Positions 59,317-64,000 of a DNA stretch of 64,000 nucleotides are shown here, one piece after another. A program made the position numbers and the translations under genes. The notes below the pieces were generated by a model. It had not been told where the DNA came from, searched no databases, and saw only the letters and a program-made list of their open reading frames with translations. Each line of letters opens with the position of its first letter. Position 1 is the stretch's first letter. The stretch is from Trebouxia sp. TZW2008. Taxonomy: Eukaryota; Chlorophyta; Trebouxiophyceae; Trebouxiales; Trebouxiaceae. The stretch lies in NCBI GenBank assembly GCA_002118135.1, contig BDIU01000128.1, positions 62,521 through 126,520 of the forward strand. The letters are read 5' to 3'.

Positions 59317-60059
59317 CTGCACACACCACAGTATGATCAGGTGATCAGCACAAACACAATTTTCCACAATCACAATCAGGGCAACTACATGAGGTACCAA
59401 ATAGGAATGGGGGTTTTGAGCAGCCTGCCTGCGCTGGATTGCAGCGTGTTTTTTCCAATCCACTAGCTTCTCATAGTCTTCAATCTTTACGCCGCTGCAT
59501 GAACCACAGTCTGACATGGTTTCAGTTTCAGAAGTTCTTGTACACAATACAAGCAACAGCAAGTGGTGAACAAATAACAAACCAGCTGGTGACGTGTCTA
59601 GTTCTGGCATGTTTTGGCATGCAGACACCATCTGCTTAGCCTGCATGGGAGCATTTAGCAAACATGACAATTCAGCCATCAAATTTTGGATTTTCACCAG
59701 CAGTTGTGGTGAGCACTCCCAAGTAAAGGCAAGCGGTGTAGACATGACCAGGCTAGCTGATACCATGTCTAGTTTTGGCATGCATACACCATCTGCTTAG
59801 CCTGCATTGAAGATTGGTGCACACTTTGCAACGCAGACATTGGCCTGAGGTCTTTGACCTGCAGCTGCAGTAAGCAATCCCAAGCAAGAGCAAGTGGTAA
59901 ACACCTACCAAAACTAGCTGTTGCCATGTCTACTTTTTACATGCATACACCATCTGCCCACTCAGCATGGAAATGATACGCCAAAATATCTTTTTCAAGA
60001 ATTGCTAGCTCAAGACCACCTGCTTGCAGTCGTTCTACACCTGCAGCGCTGCATGAAGA

Positions 60060-62290
60060 GATGGTGGCAGCTGCCTGCAAGCAACTGTACTTCAAATTTG
60101 ACAAAGTCACATGCTCAGCATGCACAGCAGCCTGGAGCAGGTGTTGCCTTCCTGCATTGCCTGTGTGAGGAGCAAGCCTGTATGTAGCTGTTTGTAGCTT
60201 TTAAGCCAAGGTAGCCACACACTGTTTGTAGCAGCCAAAGCTTAAGAGCTGCAGACAGCTACAGAACTGGTCTGCTCAGCATGCACAGCAGCTGAGGCAT
60301 ATGTGTGGGCATTTGGAAGCGAGCAGCTGTCAGCAGACAGCATTGAATTCAAATTTGGCAGCTTTGCAGTATCTGCTCAGCATGCATAGCAGTTGGTGCA
60401 AATCTAAGCTTCCCGCCTTGCCTTTACTGGGTGAAGCAGCCATGTGTGTAGCTGTTTGTAGCTTGCAAACTGAGGCAGCGACACACTGTTTGTAGCAGTC
60501 AAGGTTTCCAAGCTGCAGACAGCTAAAGACTCAGTCGCTCTGCACCCTCTGCTCAGCATGCATAGCAGCTGGGGCAAGTCTAAACATCTTGCCTTGCCTG
60601 AGGCAAGAGGAACAGGCAAGTTTGTAGCTGGCAAAGCGAGGCAGCTGCACACTGTGTGTAGCAGTCAAGGTTTCCAAGCTGCAGCCAGCTACACACCTGG
60701 CAGCTGTCCTGCATGTGCTCAGCACGCATAGCAGTTGGGACAAGTCTAAACATGTTGCCTTGCCTGAGTCAAGAGGACCAGCTGTGGTCATGATTGTTTG
60801 AAGCTTGCAAGTGTGGAGGGATAGACACTGTGTGTAGCATTCAGGGTTTCCAAGCTGCAGACAGCTACAGACCTGGTGGCTCTGCCCCATCCCCTCCTCA
60901 TGCATAGCAGATGGGGCAACTCTAATCTTTCTGCCTTGCCTGTGTGAGAAGATAGATTTGGCAGCAGACAACACCAGACTCAAGCTTGGCAGCTCTGCAG
61001 CTTTTGCATAGCATGCATAACAGCTGGGGCAAGTGTAAGCTTTCTGCCCTGCCTGTCTGAGCAGGAACAACCATGTCTGTTGCTGATTGAAGCTTGGAAA
61101 GCTGAACGGCCACACAATATTTGTGGCAGTCAAGGTTTCCAAGATGCAGACAGCTACAGACCGGTTGCTCTCCATCAGCTGCTCAGCATGCACAGCGGCA
61201 AGGGCAAAGTCCAAGCATTGTGCCTGGCTTGTGCAAAGAGGTGCAGCTCAAAAGCAAAGCCATAACGACTATCCACTGTTTGCTCCTCATGCATAGCAAT
61301 TGAGACAAGTGCAAGTTTTCTGCCTTTCTTGTATTGGTTAGAGTAGCCATGTATATATCTGTTTGTAACTTGTAAAACTGAACAGCTACACACTGTTTGT
61401 AGCAGCTCAGGAAGCCAAGCAACCAACAGCTACAGGCCTGGTCGCTCTGCACCATCTGCTCAGCATGCATAGCAGTTGGGACAAGTCCAAGCTTTCTGCC
61501 TTGCCTGAGTCAAAAGGACCAGCTGTGGTTGTGACTGTTTGTAGCTTGCAAACCGAGGCAGCTACACACTGTTTGTAGCAGTCAAGGTTTCCAAGCTACA
61601 GACAGCTACGCACCTGGCAGCTGTCCTCCATGTGCTCGGCGTACATAGCAGATGGGACAAGTCTAAGCTTCTTGCCTTGCCTGTTTCGAGAGGAACAAGC
61701 AAGATTGTGGTGTCGGTGGCTTGTGAATCCAGACTGCCACACACTGTGTGTAGCAGTCAAGGTTTTCAAGCTGCAAACTGCTTCGTACCTGGCATCTCGG
61801 CACCATCTGCTCAGCATGCATAGCAGTTAGGGCAGATCCTAGCTTCTTGTTTTGCCTGTGTGAGGAGCAGCCATGTGTGTAGCTGTTTGTAGCTTGCAGA
61901 CCTGGACAGCTAAACAGTGTTTGTAGCAGTCAAGGTTTCCAAGCTGCAGACGGCTACACGGTTTGGGCCCCTCCACTATCTGCTCATCATGCACAGCAGT
62001 GAGCGCAAGTCTAAGCATTGTGCCTGGCTTGTGCCAAGACGTACAGAGCAGAAGCACACTCGAGTTTGGCAACTATACCCTGTTTGCTCATCATGCATAA
62101 CAGTCGGGACAAGTGCAAGCTTCCTGTCTTGCCTGTGTGAGGAGCAGCCACATGTGTAGCTGTGTGTAGCTTGCAAACCTGAACAGCTATATACTGCTTG
62201 TAGCAGTCAAGGTTTCCAAGCTGCAGACAGCCACTTACTTGGCAGCTGCCCTGCATGTGCTCAGCGTGCAAAGCATGCTTCAACTGACAC
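60060..62290. repeat. Long tandem array, about ten units
   Basis: The word gtagcagtcaaggtttcc or a variant recurs about ten times between 60224 and 62199. Spacings fall into two classes, about 166-177 bp and about 268-289 bp. Units also share ctgctcagcatgcatagcag, gggacaagtc and ttgccttgcctg. Minus-strand ORFs (CSCLQLGNLDCYKQC and similar) repeat with the unit. The array lies where upstream ALIX exons would be expected, but I could not recognise a Bro1 motif. Confidence 0.85.
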
Positions 62291-62852
62291 ATTGTGCCCA
62301 TCAACACCGGCTAGGCCAATCAACTGCCTCAATCAGGATTGAGCGGACACAGCCAATCACCATTACATGATCCCGCATTTGTTCAACGGTGAAACCTATC
62401 ATGATACCAAACAGACCACATCATTCAAAATATTCAACTGCAACAGAATGGGCTGATCAAGTTGACTGCACCAATCATTTGCACCATTTCAATTTGCCAT
62501 CTGGTTTCACCATTCATGTATCTGCCGGTAGAAGTGCTGCTCTGCTCAGCTGCTGTGTTTTCAAGGCATGCACCAACAAAGATGGGTTGTGTCAACTAAA
62601 GATGTTGGCATCACCCATTTTTTTAAGGTGCATGCCTTGACCACATAGTCAGCACTGCAGCAAACACATCAGCAAATTACATACACAACATCCGAAATGC
62701 AATACGCAAGTATTGTCAAACCAGAAGGCATGGTTCTGGTCGCCAGGGCACAGAGCTGTCGCATGCTACTGCTCACAAATGCTGCTGATGCTGCTGCTGC
62801 TGCTGTTGCATTGCTGAGCAAACAGTATTGGTCAAGGTTCTGCTGCTGATTA

Positions 62853-62985
62853 AGCCATGTTAAGCCATTAACACCGTTAAGCCATTCAGCCATTAAACCA
62901 TTAAGCCATCACCATTAAGCCAGTAAACCATTAGGCCATTAGGCCATGAAGCCATGGCCATTAAGCCATCAAACCATTAAGCCAT
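62853..62985. repeat. ccattaagc minisatellite
   Basis: About 12 degenerate units of 9-11 bp (gccattaa, accattaa, gccattagg). Confidence 0.9.
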
Positions 62986-63009
62986 ATGCATGATGCGAGT
63001 AAGCACGCT

Positions 63010-63990
63010 TCTATTGATCATGCACTGTAGACATGACAACAAATTGGCCACAACGACCGCTTTGAGCAGGTTTCACAAACTTAGAAGGCGCTACACAAGT
63101 TGACTGCTCTGGCTGATCTGCTGTTCAGACGTGTCGTCACAAGTGGTCTGTAGCGCATGATCCAGGTGCTCTGCCCTATATGCTTGCCTGGCTGCTTTCT
63201 TGCATCAATGGACTTATGCCTTTGGTCAACACGCTCCTGCTTGATCATTCACTTGAGACATAAGAACAAATTGGCCAAACGACCCATTTTGTACAGTTTT
63301 CATGATCATAGATGGTGCTACACAGCATGGCTGCTGTAGCTGATCTGCTGTTCAGACGTGTCGTCACAAGTGGTCTCCAAGGCATGGTCAAGGTGCTCTG
63401 CCATGCAGGCTTGCTTGGCTGATGTTCTTGCTTAATCAAAGTCATGCCGTTGGTCCATATGCTCGTGCTGGATCATATCTCTGAGACATTGCAACAAATC
63501 AGCTAGAAGAACCACCCTCTGCAGGTTCCCAAAAAGGCGCCACAGTGCAAAGACTGATGGCATGTCACTAGCAGGCAATGTTGCATTTTGAGACTTATAT
63601 TCAGCAACACTGAACACTGCTCACTGAGCTTTTGCATGCCTACATCACCTGCTCAGCATGCCAAACAGGGCGTCATTCAATGAAGACAGGAAAGTCTTCT
63701 TTGCCTGTTACTGTGCCAATCAAATCAATAATATGCTCAGCTTGAGCGGGTGGTGACAAGGCGGTTGTTTCTGCTAGGCATAGAGCATCAGCCATGCTCC
63801 TATTGACCATACGCTTGAGTCATGACAACAAATTGCCCAAATTGACCGCTTTGCAAATTGCCTGGTTATAGGAAGGCTTTACATAAAGATCTGGCCGATC
63901 TGCTGCTTAGGGCTTGTCGTAGCAGGAGTTCTGAAATGTACAATGAAGGTATGCTAAATTGACTGCAGCATTCCTGCAGGGCAGGACCAG
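63010..63990. repeat. Tandem repeat, about four copies
   Basis: Words gacaacaaattggcc, acgaccgctttg, ctgatctgctgttcagacgt, then gtcgtcacaagtggtct recur at about 63037, 63260, 63491 and 63825, spacings about 223, 231 and 334 bp. No exon could be supported. The array runs to the end of the window. Confidence 0.75.
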
Positions 63991-64000
63991 GCAGGGCAGG

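Noticed and set aside
60060..62290. Regularly spaced repeats resembling a CRISPR array or a repeat-protein gene
   Set aside because: The units are diverged end-to-end tandem copies of 170-290 bp with no unique spacers, in a eukaryotic genome. Repeated reading frames are interrupted by stops and differ between copies.
1..64000. tRNA, rRNA or other structured RNA genes
   Set aside because: I scanned for tRNA box A/B-like and rRNA-like stretches by eye and found none convincing. A tRNAscan run would settle it.

Overview
This 64 kb window is nuclear DNA of an intron-rich photosynthetic eukaryote, most likely a chlorophyte green alga. The support is indirect. The aspartate-semialdehyde dehydrogenase has a plastid-type leader. 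The glutathione peroxidase has an in-frame TGA at the active site and a SECIS-like hairpin in its 3' UTR; selenocysteine GPX is known from algae and animals but not land plants. Genes carry many short exons with GT-AG introns and occasional GC-AG introns. I cannot name the species.

Layout. (1) 219-994, plus strand: last two exons of an Xaa-Pro aminopeptidase, ending in a 66-bp tandem repeat. (2) 995-3456: mostly intergenic, with a CCCAC-rich minisatellite and weak exon candidates. (3) 3457-21255, minus strand: a giant coiled-coil protein with 26 phase-consistent exons (about 2,240 aa), including a fourfold exon duplication. (4) 21816-23274, plus strand: six-exon selenocysteine glutathione peroxidase. 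(5) 23979-36135, minus strand: 15-exon leucine-rich-repeat membrane protein (about 1,724 aa) in which all 14 introns are phase 1. (6) 37343-41454, plus strand: complete eight-exon plastid aspartate-semialdehyde dehydrogenase. (7) About 42550-45087, plus strand: decayed TPR (possibly STAND/NTPase-TPR) gene with two in-frame stops and a frameshift. (8) 46989-59316, minus strand: V domain of an ALIX/Bro1-family ESCRT adaptor whose N-terminal Bro1 part is not resolved. (9) About 59.3-64 kb: tandem repeats, a minisatellite and no gene I can support.

The genes are unrelated housekeeping and cell-biology genes: peptide turnover, peroxide detoxification, amino-acid synthesis, membrane trafficking, and a surface receptor-like protein. 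They do not form a pathway. The divergent pairs 21255/21816 and 36135/37343 probably share promoter regions.

The outstanding feature is structural. Beside many exons there is a local tandem array of 2-7 copies of one exon edge (acceptor plus 5' part, or 3' part plus donor) with the adjoining intron. The intact exon always sits at the end of the array. About fifteen such arrays occur, in every multi-exon gene except the GPX. Where a whole symmetric exon was copied, the extra exons still splice in frame. Where only an edge was copied, the copies look like exon relics that keep AG or GT splice signals. Nested pogo-like MITEs, about 170-290 bp satellite-like intronic arrays and CTG/CAG tracts add to this picture of ongoing local duplication.
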